In this document: one piece after another, positions 46,186 to 56,690 of the stretch
Numbering within the stretch: the first letter of the stretch is position 1
Layout of the letters: each line of letters starts with the position of its first letter
NCBI GenBank assembly: GCA_028753945.1
Contig: JAPNXP010000011.1
Span: forward strand, 3,658,001-3,722,000
Direction of reading: 5' to 3'
Origin: Hexactinellida sp. DTS-2022
Taxonomy: Eukaryota > Porifera > Hexactinellida
DNA: 64,000 nucleotides
Notes under the pieces: generated by a model
Databases searched by the model: none
What the model saw: the letters and a program-made list of their open reading frames with translations, nothing else
Told to the model about the DNA's origin: nothing
Translations under genes and position numbers: made by a program

Positions 46186-46213
46186 CGGCATTAAGTTTTA
46201 AAACTTAATGCCG
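46186..46213. repeat. Perfect 28-bp palindrome
   Basis: CGGCATTAAGTTTT joined directly to AAAACTTAATGCCG with no spacer. Confidence 0.9.
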
Positions 46214-46419
46214 TTGAGTATAAACAAGTTTATAATACTTAACAAGCTACTTTTCTGCGCTACGCGCTTTCTTACAACTTGCACTCGGGCCTGCAGGCTG
46301 CGGCCCTCGTTGTAATTAGTAATTCAAATATGTACCTTTTCAAATGCTATGCCGGTAGTACTTAAATACTGTGGAATGCAACGGGATTTAAGGAAAATTA
46401 TACATCCCTCTTCTTAAGT

Positions 46420-46738
46420 CACGTTTTTTGCAATTTTGTAATATAAAGTACGGTCTGTCACATTCGTAATCCTTTTCCCTCTTGGAAGCGTTACGTAACG
46501 TTCGAAGGCCTCATTCACAGGTTGATATAATACTGGAAATCATATAGGAATTATTTTAACTGTCCTCTTTTTTAGTACAAATGTCCGGATTATAGATTGA
46601 CCATTAGCAGAATCTACTGATAGCATATAGGTAGCAGAGTAGGGAATCCCAAACTTATTGAGCAGTGGCCCCGTAAGCAGTAATTTATATCCGTACTTAG
46701 GTTTATATAAGGACAAATAGCATTTACTTTCAACCAAT
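46420..46738 (-). pseudogene. Unidentified ORF remnant
   Basis: Minus-strand frame starting MVESKCYLSLYKPKYGYKLL and continuing past one stop into FPVLYQPVNEAFERYVTLPR and ITNVTDRTLYYKIAKN. Composition looks protein-like and the same frame stays open on both sides of the stop. No family recognised. Confidence 0.35.
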
Positions 46739-46849
46739 TAAATTACGGCTCACATAGGCACTCTATAATATAATGCACACTTAACTATTGATAGAGACAC
46801 TAAATCCATTTATACTGATTATGCTACCTGCTATTCCATACTGAGATAA

Positions 46850-47045
46850 CCCTCGAGTTTAATATAGACTCAAGATTTTGCACCTTTTGGGATGGAAGAT
46901 GTGAATATTTTTCTTAGATATTTGAACTTGTTTCTAGTTACAGTATTCCCCACCTCCCTAACAAATTTCAAATCTGTAGCTCTTACTAGTTCCTCAATCA
47001 ATTCTGAACAAACACAAAAAATCCTCATGGTTTAATATACGGTAT
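46850..47045 (+). repeat. Dispersed retroelement-like tail, copy 5
   Basis: CCCTCGAGTTTAATA, later CAATCAATTCTGAACAAACA, CAAAAAAT and TTTAATATACGG. Diverged from the intron 1 copies. Confidence 0.4.
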
Positions 47046-47428
47046 AAGATTCAGCACCATATAATCTACACTATTCTGATATGGGCATATGGTATTAGAA
47101 TCACAAACCGTACAATCATTCAGGAGCTTGCTAAGGCCCTGTCTCCCAGGTGTGGCATTAGTAAGTAACCCCAGGTGTGCCCCAGGTAAATTCTATTCCT
47201 AGCTATGCCACTGCCATAAAGTGATAGTTGGTGGGGCTATGATAATCATAGTGAACCATGGGTCAACATTGGTGACCCATGAAGAATTTCCAAATCAATT
47301 TAGGTAATTCTTTCTGTCGAAAAATTTCAATTAATGCTATACATTTAAGAACAATAAATCCCTCTATCATCGCAATAAGACTGATTTCCCCCCTTCACTT
47401 CATTACGTATTTCTGGAGAATATAATTC

Positions 47429-47630
47429 TTAACTGGAGATCTTCGAAAATATGATAATTCTGCGAACCTTGGAAATAATATGTTCTATCCAATTTCTAAG
47501 AAATGGATTTGGAATATTATCGTCTGTTTCTCCATTGAACTCAGTCAGAGTATCATAATTATCTTGTATTTCAGCATCAGTAAAATAGTCATTCTCATTG
47601 AGCTTTATCCCTTCAGAACAGCTTGGGCTT
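47429..47630 (-). pseudogene. Unidentified acidic coding-like segment next to a hairpin
   Basis: Minus-strand frame with EGIKLNENDYFTDAEIQDNY, DTLTEFNGETDDNIPNPFLR and NWIEHIISK, followed by a possible donor (CCAAG, gttcgc). It abuts the hairpin at 47640. Could be an exon of a decayed transposase; no family assigned. Confidence 0.3.
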
Positions 47631-47637
47631 TGGAATA

Positions 47638-47757
47638 TAAAATTGCAGCCTGTGCCGACGCATGTTCCTTTGGTGGCACTATATTTTTGTGGTTGTTTAT
47701 TGATAGTGCCTCCAAAGGAACATGCTGTCGGCACAGGCTGCAATTTTGGATTTTTTT
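47638..47757 (+). repeat. 120-nt hairpin, first forward copy
   Basis: Arms of about 49 nt: TGCAGCCTGTGCCGACGCAT with TTCCTTTGGTGGCACTAT, and ATAGTGCCTCCAAAGGAACA with TGCTGTCGGCACAGGCTGCA. The second arm has one extra T (CTGTCGGC against GCCGAC), and one T-T mismatch lies near the loop. Orientation is opposite to the hairpins at 28-46 kb. Confidence 0.9.
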
Positions 47758-47773
47758 TCGCCATGTCATCATC

Positions 47774-48441
47774 CATAGGCGCCGAAACTCTCCAGCGCCA
47801 GGGGGGGTGTAACTTTACATTTAAAAATGTGAAAGGTCAAAAAAACGATTCCTATGGCGCATTGTCGCAAAGTTTATAAGTATAAGATTAAAGTTGGGGC
47901 GCGTGGAGCGAGTGTTGCGAGCAATCCTTGGGGGGTTCTGGGGGCAAGCCCCCCAGAAAAAAATGGACTACGAGATACCCAGATATCAATTTGTTTTGAA
48001 TGAATTATACGTATATTTTATTGTACTAAATTATATTGAATATTGTATTTTCTATCCAGAGGGAACGGTAACACCCGCACCAATAATGTTGCCCCCCTTC
48101 AATTTACGGGAGGGGGGGAACGCGCCCCCCCTAGCGCATCCCCCTGTTTCGCCACTGGTATGGTGGCTGAAAATCATTATGTTGACGGGCATAATTGTAT
48201 ACATATATTAATAATCCAATGTTATTTAGAAGGACTCCTTATGGAATTATATTTTTTCAATGGGTTTACGTATATGTTTTCTACTTTAACAATAAAGAAT
48301 ATGTCTAATATACCCTGCCTGACCAACCAGGAGGGGTATACCCTTCCTGACTCTTTCCTCAGCCAGGGGGGGTGAAACCCTCCCTGACAAAAACCAGGGA
48401 GGGTGTAACCCCCCCTGACCCCCCCACTTTCGGCGCCTATG
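47774..48441. mobile_element. hAT element, CATAGGCGCCGAAA termini
   Basis: 668 bp, ends CATAGGCGCCGAAA and TTTCGGCGCCTATG, perfect duplication TCATCATC (47766-47773, 48442-48449) made in the GTCATCATCAC motif of a B unit. Contains CCAGGGGGGGTGTAAC-type repeats at both ends and the MITE 47860-48157. Confidence 0.9.
47860..48157. mobile_element. hAT MITE, GCGCAAAG/GCGCCACTG family, copy 3
   Basis: 298 bp, starts CATTGTCGCAAAG, ends GTTTCGCCACTG; flanks CTATGGCG and GTATGGTG match 6 of 8. Same interior as 8060-8348 (GGAGCGAGTGTTGCGAGC, GAACGGTAACACCCGC). Confidence 0.75.
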
Positions 48442-49500
48442 TCATCATCACTATGAAGGTGTTAAATTATTTCAGAAAGGTGTTTCAAAAGTCAACGACC
48501 CTTAGTGAGTTGGAAGTTTCGTTTTAGCTCACTTCATTTCAGAGGTATTCAAGTTTCATTCAATGTAATAGGTGATGAGTTAGCAATTTTTATTTTCGTG
48601 TTGGGTGTTCATCCAACACAAAACAACCCATTCGAAATATATAATTTACAAAATTGTAAAAACACATTTTTTTACGATGTCATCATCACCTCAAGGTGTC
48701 GAGACCCATTTGTAGAGGTGTTACTTGGCATAAGGACCAATTGATCAATTGGAAGTTTGTTTCTATCTTGTATCATTTCTGAGATTAATGCTATTTATCA
48801 AATTAGTATAAATAATTATTAATATTTTAACTCCAATTTCAATGTAAACTTAAATTTATTAATTTGATTATTTGTCATAAATAGTAAATAAAATTAATTA
48901 GTCTACCATATTTCAATTCCGCACCCTCGATAATCCCTAATAAACAAATTGGAAGCATCTTTATAAGTCAAATAAAGACTGAATTAATTATGATTAATTA
49001 CTTCAGTATATTAAAATATTTTAAGAGTATTCTTGCAGAAGGAAATATAATCACATAATTTGTCGTTGTTATGGAATATATAATCTTAATTTTCAATTAG
49101 AAAATACAAGCCTACTCGATCTCACAAGTGGAATCAATATAATTTTCACAAGTTGGAATAATAGAATTAGATTTAATACTTTCAATTAAACTGAAGTGTT
49201 AGTAAGCAAAGGGAATTTGCAACTCAATAGTGGCACAAATGAAAGGCAATTTGAAAATTCGTGCACTGTGACAAGGTGTAGAATTTAATTTTGTATCGAA
49301 TGCATATAATTTGAATATTCGTTCACAATATATTGTTCTTTTTCTAACATTAAACAGATGTAAAAATGTGTCCAAAAAGTAATAATCAAAAATCGTGACC
49401 CCAGGTGCACATCTGTAACCCATGAGACACCTGTCCTGAAAATTTGGGTTCTTAGTTAATAAAACTCTATTCTGTGGATGAGCTACGGATAAATAATAAA
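48442..49500 (+). repeat. B-type repeat unit (forward)
   Basis: From GTCATCATCACTATGAAGG through CAACGACCCTTAG, TTACGATGTCATCATCACC, AATCACATAATTTGTCGTTG and GACCCCAGGTGCACATC to GAGCTACGGATAAATAATAA, ending at the hairpin 49500-49621. Confidence 0.8.
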
Positions 49501-49621
49501 ATCCAAAATTGCAGCCTGTGCCGACGCATGTTCCTTTGGTGGCACTATATTTGTTGGTTGTTTATTGATAGTGCCTCCAAAGGAACATGCTGTCGGCACA
49601 GGCTGCAATTTTGGATTTTTT

Positions 49622-51548
49622 TTTGCCATGTCATCATCACCATGAAGGTGTTAAATTGTTCCAGAAAGGTGTTTCAAAAGGTAACGACCCTTAGTGAGTT
49701 GGAAGTCTCCATTTTGCTCACTTTATTTGAGAGATATTCAAGTTTCAGTAGAATATAATCTGTGATGCTCTCAGCATTTTTTAAGTGCGTGTTGGGTGTT
49801 CGCCCAACTGCATCCAACCCATGCGAATTATTTAATTCACAAAATTGTAAAAATACATTTTTTTGACGATGTCATCATCAGCTCAAGGTGTCAAGACCCA
49901 CTTGTATCGGTGGCACGTGCCATAAGGACCAATTGATAAATTGAAAGTTTGTTTCTATCTTCTATGAACTCTGAGATTTATGATATTTAATTAATTAGTA
50001 TAAATAATTATTAATATTATTTATAATTTAACACCATTATTATGTTCAGCAAATTAAATTAAGTTCAATTATTTGCAATAATTATTAATTTAGATTGAAT
50101 TTCACTATAATACTTGAATTCACCGCACTCGATAACCCCAATAATCTAATTGGAACAGTCTCTATAAGTTAAAGGCAGAGCGATTATTTATGTCTGTGTA
50201 TCCATTGTGCAGAATATTCACGCAGAAGTAAATATAATCACATAATCTGTTGTTGTTATGGAATGTAAAATCTTAGTTTTCAATTATTAAATAGAAGCCT
50301 ACTCGATTTCACAAGTGGAATCAATATAATTATCGCAAGTTTAAACAATAGTGTAAGATCTAACAAGTTTAATCAATATATTTATTACAAGTTGAAACAA
50401 TGGAATTAGATTTAACAGTTTTACTGAAACTGAAGTGTTAGTAAAAAGAAATTTAAACCCCGATTTGTGGCATAAAACAACACACAGTTGTATATTTGTG
50501 ATTTTCCAAAAGGTGTAGAATTAAAAACCCCTCACAGACGGGATGGGAGTGTGCTCCTTCTGATTGCACTTCCAGATTTAACTAGAATTTGAATATTCAA
50601 ATTACATTTTATTTTAGTGTAATATAATTTAATTAATGTTTGAATTGTGAAGACTTCAAATATTTAAATTAATTGAAGATTAATTATTACAAATAGAATT
50701 AGGAATACGTGTAGTATTTACGTTACTATTTGAATAATATAATTCATTATTTGACATCATCAACAACTTGAAAAATGTTCCAACTTCCAAGTGTTTTCAT
50801 TGCACTTTTATGAAACACATATTCACTTACAAACCAATTAATAACAGTCATTATCTAGCAGATAGTAGGCTTATGTAATACTATATTCTATAATCTATAG
50901 TATTCAGTATACTATAGAGTAATTACAATATGGAGAAGATGGCTGATTTATGTAAATAATCGTTAATAAAACCTAGAGTTGGTTAGCGACCTATTCATTT
51001 TATTGATATATAGAAAGAACATCCTTAGGAGAATACAACCTCTATAATTTCAATTGATAATTCGAATTATTAAAGAGTCACTGGACCAGAATACATATTT
51101 CGATTTAACTGATGAACAAAAGCGAAATTGAGATTTCGGGCTTCGAGGTCATCATCTTCAGGGAATTCTATATCTCCTGTCAAAATTATAAATCTCTATC
51201 ACCAATGGTCTAGTCAGGCCATCGCGTAGGGCCGGCAAGCCGGAAGTCCGACAGAGGTAAATTCAATAGTGTGCACTTAAAGTATAAAACTATAGTAGGA
51301 CCCTACTATAACGTTTTTTACTAGAAGAAGCACACTAATTAGCTATCCAATATGAAGATTTTATCAAGTTCACAAGGTATGATTTCATGTAATGAGCCAT
51401 AATTAGTTTAAATAGGTGTTAAAATTATTTGATCAAAAATCGTAACCCCAGGTGCAAATTAGACGTTCACTCCGAACCTACATGCCGAGTTTCAGCCCTC
51501 AATGTATAAAGGTGTGGCCAGGGCACCGTCTATGGAGAAATAATAAAA
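49622..51548 (+). repeat. B-to-A composite repeat unit with foreign fill
   Basis: B start (CACCATGAAGGTG), middle matching other B units to about 50500, then a segment at 50520-50990 related to the 28805-29643 element, unassigned DNA at 51000-51300, and an A-type end (AACCCCAGGTGCAAATTAG, CACCGTCTATGGAG) leading to the hairpin at 51549-51669. Confidence 0.65.
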
Positions 51549-51669
51549 ATCCAAAATTGCAGCCTGTGCCGACGCATGTTCCTTTGGTGGCACTATATTT
51601 TGATTGTGGTTTATTGATAGTGCCTCCAAAGGAACATGCTGTCGGCACATGCTGCAATTTTGGATTTTT

Positions 51670-51808
51670 TTTCGCCAAGTCATCAACGCCTCAGGTGACA
51701 AGAACCATTTGTTAATTGGTCCGAGTCACAAGGAACGGTAGATAAATTTGAAGTTAGTTTCTATCATAAACCATCTTGAGTTTAATGCCATTCATTCATT
51801 ATGTATTG
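51670..51808 (+). repeat. A-type repeat unit, split by MULE copy 1
   Basis: A unit to TGTATTGATAATAAA at 51816; the same unit continues at 54168 with ATAATAAATTATATTATTAG. Confidence 0.85.
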
Positions 51809-51828
51809 ATAATAAAGGGGAAGCTGCA

Positions 51829-52078
51829 TTTGTCCGAATTATTGAGTTGTCGTTTGTCCGAATTTTCCAGTTGTCGTTTGTCCGAATGGATTTTTGTGAG
51901 TTCTGCATTTGTCCGAATTGAATTTTGTAATTTCTGCATTTGTCCGAATGGAATTTTGTAATTTCTGCATTTGTCCGAATGGACTTTTGTAAGTTCTGCA
52001 TTTGTCCGAATGGACTTTTGCAAGTTCTGCATTTGTCCGAATGGACTTTTGCAAGTTCTGCATTTGTCCGAATTGACC
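51829..52078 (+). repeat. Left terminal array of MULE copy 1
   Basis: Nine TTTGTCCGAAT sites; TGTCCG starts at 51831, 51855, 51879, 51910, 51941, 51972, 52003, 52034, 52065, i.e. spacing 24, 24, then six times 31. A 31-base period is close to three helical turns. Confidence 0.93.
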
Positions 52079-52267
52079 ATTATTGAATATTCATTGATCA
52101 AAAGTGTTGTTCCAATAATTAACAATGGCTGAAATAAAACAAATAGTGTTATCGAACAACCAACAACCATATTGTTGATTTTGTGGGTGAAACACTAGTT
52201 GAATCATAAATGCATAAATAGTCAATTCCAAAGATAGCAACACATCTATTTTCAACATTTATTTATC

Positions 52268-52767
52268 ATGGAGTTCACAACAGCAGAATACAAATGTTGT
52301 GTAGGCAACGTTTTACTACTACCGATGGTTTTAAATATTTCCAATCTAAGATCACGGAAAGTTATGTTTACCTGAAATGTGCCATCTTTAGGAGTGGCTG
52401 CACAAGCAAATTGAATCGCACAAGAAATTTGATAACACCTATGCATCTACACAACCACGAAGTATCTGAATACAAAACCGAGGTCCACCAGTTGAAAACC
52501 AAATGCAAGACGGTTGCTAAGCAGGTGCAAACATCAAGCCTCAGGAACGTTTTTGATGATATAACTAGAAACAATCCTTGTGCCCGTGATATTTCGTTTG
52601 CAGAGTGCGAATCAGCTATGTATCGCGCAAGAAAAACTTCTCAACCAAAAATTCCTCGAACAGCTACTGAATTTCTAGAGATATTAGGGACTACGCCTCT
52701 TGGAATACATTTTCAATATTCTGTCACGAGTGAAAACCAAACTGCCGTGGTCTTCTTTTCCAATTAA
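52268..52767 (+). pseudogene. FLYWCH-type zinc-finger part of MULE transposase
   Basis: An ATG at 52268 (MEFTTAEYK) is followed by an apparent one-base shift into the frame open from 52294, which reads FTTTDGFKYFQSK, YVYLKCAIFRSGCTSKL and HLHNHEVSEY: the aromatic, Cys, Cys, His-x-His pattern of FLYWCH DNA-binding fingers. A linker follows with the family segment before the transposase core. The frame stops at 52765. The transposase continues in another frame, so this copy has a frameshift and is unlikely to be active. Confidence 0.75.
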
Positions 52768-52787
52768 ATAAGGGAAACAATTGCTGA

Positions 52788-53855
52788 AGCCATCACATAC
52801 AATTTGATGGAACTTTTGATACGGTTCCGATTCAGTTCTATCAGTTATGGACTATATTCGTAGCTGTTGGAAGGCACACTATTCCTGCAATACATTGCTT
52901 AATGACAGCGAAGACACAATATTTATATAGGGCAGTTTTAGAAAGTCTCATCTCATACATACCTGGCTTAAAACCAATAGCTTCAATGTCAGATTGGGAG
53001 CGAGCTTCTAGAAATGCATTTAAAGATGTCTTTCCACAAATTCGCATCTACGGGTGTCTTTTCCACTATACCCAATGCATTTGGGCAAAAGTTCAAAAAC
53101 TTGGTTTAACACACGGTTTCAAAAGTAACCCAGAAATTTCCAAGTTCACCCGTCTGTTGATGGCTCTTCCATTTTTACCTGCCTCTCTGATCTCTCCCAC
53201 ATTCAATTTGATTGTAACGCCAAGTTTAGATGGAAGTGAAGCATTAATAGTGGGAAAGCTGAAGAAATATATCAAAAAATACTGGCTCACTCACATATCT
53301 CCAGAAGAACTTTCTATCTTTGAATTAAGCATCTCTACAAATAATGGAGCCGAAAGCTACCACTCCAAACTCAAAGCTAGGATTCGGACTTCTCATCCTA
53401 GAATATGGTCATTTTTGTCACAACTAAACGATATCATTATAGATACAGACAATGACATTGGTAAAAAACGGCAAGGAAGGGAGATTAGTCGTGCAAGGAA
53501 GCCTATTTATGTCCATATCGATGAGGAGAAGATTACATTCAAAGAAAGATTTAGGAATGGAGAGTATACACCATGGCAATTTTTACAGGCCATGAGCAAC
53601 ACAATTGGTTGCAAGAGATTTAAGAAAATTGCTCTGAGTGACTCAGAAGATAATGAAGATGAACTGGAAGAGGAAGTTATCAACATGGGTAATTGCACCA
53701 TATGCCTTGGTCCACGGATATCAGCATGGCTTTTGATGCCCTGCAGGCATGCAACATTTTGTATTGATTGCAGCCAACATCTAGTAGATCTGGGACAGTC
53801 CTGCCCTATATGTCGCAGTAACATAGATCAAAGGTTACAGATCTATATTAATTAA
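52788..53855 (+). CDS. MULE transposase core with C-terminal RING finger
   Basis: Frame open for 355 codons after a stop at 52785-52787. Order: FDGTFDTVPIQFYQLW (first catalytic Asp at 52806), IHCLMTAK, SMSDWERASRNAF (second Asp near 52990), a Cys/His pair in GCLFHYTQCIWAK, NNGAESYHSKLK near 53343, then an acidic linker (SEDNEDELEEE). The end is a C3HC4 RING: CTICLGP, MPCRHATFCIDC, CPICRSNI (53697-53817). The family cuts and pastes DNA in the nucleus. A RING usually gives E3 ubiquitin-ligase activity, so the fusion could target host or its own protein for ubiquitin transfer; that is inference. The N-terminal part is in a different frame upstream, so the first in-frame ATG of this piece (52902) is not the true start. 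Confidence 0.85.
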   Translation, partial: SHHIQFDGTFDTVPIQFYQLWTIFVAVGRHTIPAIHCLMTAKTQYLYRAVLESLISYIPGLKPIASMSDWERASRNAFKDVFPQIRIYGCLFHYTQCIWAKVQKLGLTHGFKSNPEISKFTRLLMALPFLPASLISPTFNLIVTPSLDGSEALIVGKLKKYIKKYWLTHISPEELSIFELSISTNNGAESYHSKLKARIRTSHPRIWSFLSQLNDIIIDTDNDIGKKRQGREISRARKPIYVHIDEEKITFKERFRNGEYTPWQFLQAMSNTIGCKRFKKIALSDSEDNEDELEEEVINMGNCTICLGPRISAWLLMPCRHATFCIDCSQHLVDLGQSCPICRSNIDQRLQIYIN

Positions 53856-53973
53856 TTCTTATTCAATCTACGTACGTATATTTATTACTGTCATGAAAAA
53901 TCAGCATTAAACATTAAAACATAGCTAATAAGATTAGAAAAATATATAAATTACCAAAATTAAAAAAATTAAA

Positions 53974-54167
53974 TTCGGACAAATGCAGAACTTACAAAAA
54001 TCCATTCGGAAAAATGCAGAAGTTGCACAAGTCCATTCGGACAAATGCAGAACTTGCAAAAGTCCATTCGGACAAATGCAGAACTTACAAAAAGACAAAT
54101 GCAGAATTTACAAAAATCCATTCGGACAAATGCAGAACTTACAGAAATTAGTAAGAAATTCGGACAA
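53974..54167 (-). repeat. Right terminal array of MULE copy 1
   Basis: Inverse sites starting at 53976, 54007, 54038, 54069, about 54092 (degenerate), 54123 and 54161. Spacing is again mostly 31, but the two outer 24-base intervals of the left end are missing, so this end is eroded. Confidence 0.88.
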
Positions 54168-54175
54168 ATAATAAA

Positions 54176-54935
54176 TTATATTATTAGCTATTTATATTAG
54201 CAATGTTATCCACGGTGAGTTTGGTTTAAGCTCATAAATTCCTTATTTAATTTAATTTGCTTTATTCCATTATACAGTATTACTACAATTAAATAAAGTC
54301 AGCTGGAATTTATAAGTTGAATCATTATATTTATCGCAAGTTGAAACAATAGAGAAAGATTTAACAAGTTAAATAAATATAATTATCGCGAGTTGAAACA
54401 ATAGAGTAGATTTAACAAGTTAAATCAATATACTTATTACAAGTTAAAACAATGGAATTAGATTTAACACTTTTACAGAAATTGAAGTGTGAGTAAACAA
54501 AGAAATTTCAACCCCCATTTATGGCAAAATTAAACCCATTTTTAAAAATCTTCTCTCAACAGACGCAGAATTTTAAGATGAATCCAAATATGAAATAAAA
54601 TTTGGGGGTTTAGTGAAACATATTTTGAGTTATGGACCAGACAAATTTTGAAAGGTGTTAAAGATGTGTACAAAATTTGTTAATCAAAAATTGTAACCCC
54701 AGGTGCAAATTAGAAGGGCACTCCGCACCTACATGCCAAGTTTCAGCCCTCCATGTATAAAGGTGTGGCGAGGGCACCGTCTACGGAGAAAAATAATAAT
54801 AATAAAAATCCAAATTGCAGCTGTGCCGACGCATGTTCCTTTGGTGGCACTATATTTTGGTGGTGGTTTATTGATAGTGCCTCCAAAGGAACATGCTGTC
54901 GGCACAGGCTGCAATTTTGGATTTTTTTTTGCCAA
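54176..54935 (+). repeat. A-type repeat unit and hairpin (forward)
   Basis: Continues the unit split by MULE copy 1 and ends in CACCGTCTACGGAG and the hairpin 54808-54928 (left arm lacks two bases). Confidence 0.85.
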
Positions 54936-56690
54936 GTCATCATCACTGTAAAGGTGTTGAATTATTTCAGAAAGGTGTTTCAGAAGGCTACAACCCTTAG
55001 AGTGTAGGAAGTTTCCATTTAGCTCACTTCATTTGAGAGATATTCAAGTTTCAGTAGAATTTAATACCTGATGACTCAGCATTTTTTATGTGAGTGTTGG
55101 GTCATCACCCAACATCGACTAACCCATTTTAAATATCGAATTAACAAAATTGTAAAAATACATTTTTTGGACGATGTCATCATCACCTCAAGGTGTCAAG
55201 AGCCATTTGTAGAGGTGTTACGTGGCATAAGGATCAATTGATAAATTGGAAGTTTGTTTCTATCTTATTTGATTTCTGAGATTTATGATATTTAATTAAT
55301 TTGTATAAATATTAATTAATATTATTTATAATTTAACACCAATTTCAATGTCAACTTACAATTATTAAGTTAAATTATTTTGTCATGAATAATTAATTAA
55401 TTATTTGGTTATCAAATTTCAATTCCGCACTCTCGATGACCTCTAATAAACAAATTATAAGCATCTATATAAGTAATATACTAGGGTGCGACCCGTAAAT
55501 CCCGTGGTCCGCCATGTCATCATCACTATGAAGGTGTTAAATTATTTCAGAAAGGTGTTTCAGAAGGCTACGACCCTTAGAGAGGTGGAAGTTTCCATTT
55601 AGCTCACTTCATTTGAGAGATATTCAAGTTTCAGTAGAATATAATATGTGCTGAGTCATCATTTTTTAGGTGCGTGTTGGGTATTCACCCAACTCCAACC
55701 AACCCATGCGAATTAATTCATTCACAAAATTTGTAAAAATAATTTTTTTTGACGATGTCATAATCACCTAAAGGTGTCAAGACCCACTTGTATAGGTGGT
55801 ACCTGGCATAAGAACCAATTGATAAATTGAAAGTTTGTTTCTTTCTTGTATAATCTCTGTGATTAATGAAATTTAGCTAATTAGTATAAATATTTAATTA
55901 ATTTATTAATTATTTAACACCATTATTATATACAGCAAAATAAATTAAGTTCAATTATTTGCAATAATTATTAATTTAGATTGAATTTCACTATAATACT
56001 TGAATTCACCGCACTCGATAACCCCAATAATCTAATTGTAACAGTCTCTATAAGTTGAAGACAGAGCGATTAGTTATGTCAGTGTATCCATTGTGCAGAA
56101 TATTCACGCAGAAGTAAATATAATCACATAATCTGTTGTTGTTATGGAATGTAAAATCTTAGTTTTTCAATTATTAAATAGAAGCCTACTCGATTTCACA
56201 AGTGGAATCAATATAATTATCGCAAGTTTAAACAATAGTGTAAGATTTAACAAGTTTAATCAATATATTTATTACAAGTTGAAACAATGGAATTAGATTT
56301 AACAGTTTTACTGAAACTGAAGTGTGAGTAAACAAAGAAATTTAAACCCCGATTTGTGGCATAAATTAACATAAAGTTTTGTATTTTTTATTTTCCAAAA
56401 GGTGTAGAATTAAATTAGCTATCCAATATGAAAATTTTATCAAATTCACAAGGTATGATTTCATGTAATAGCCATAATTAGTTTAAATAGGTGTTAAAAT
56501 TGTTTGATCAAAAATCGTAAACCCAGGTGCAAATTAGACGGTCACTCCGAACCTACATGCCAAGTTTCAGCTCTCAATGTATAAATGTCTGGCCAGGGCA
56601 CCGTCTACGGGGAAGTAATTAAAAAAAAATCCAAAATTGCAGCTGTGCCGACGCATGTTCCTTTGGTGGCACTATATTTTGTTGATTGAT
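54936..56690 (+). repeat. B-type unit, partial duplication, then half hairpin
   Basis: B unit from 54940 breaks near 55488 (CTAGGGTGCGACCCGTAAAT) and a second B unit starts at about 55513, running to an A-type end and the left hairpin arm at 56630-56683. The right arm is missing and an A unit follows directly. Confidence 0.75.

Larger units (their letters stand above)
51817..54167 (+). mobile_element. MULE-type DNA transposon, copy 1 (FLYWCH-MULE-RING)
   Basis: 2351 bp, left end GGGGAAGCTGCATTTGTCCG, right end ATTCGGACAA. Flanked by ATAATAAA (51809-51816, 54168-54175), an 8-bp duplication of host A-unit sequence; MULEs usually make 8-10. Terminal arrays of spaced TTTGTCCGAAT sites on both sides, then coding DNA on the plus strand at about 52268-53855. 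It is inserted inside a tandem repeat unit, so it is younger than that array. Confidence 0.9.

Noticed and set aside
51829..52078. CRISPR-like array of regularly spaced repeats
   Set aside because: The 31-base period is the repeat unit itself, with no unique spacers; it is mirrored at the other end of a transposon in eukaryotic DNA.
12966..52811. A shared frameshift before FDGTF in both MULE copies as programmed frameshifting
   Set aside because: The required shifts are in opposite senses (0 to 1 in one copy, 1 to 0 in the other), so they are independent lesions.
53697..53817. RING finger as the missing RING exon of RNF213
   Set aside because: It is in one continuous frame with a MULE transposase, inside an element with terminal arrays and a target duplication, and a second MULE copy has the same RING. 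Its spacing also differs from the RNF213 RING.
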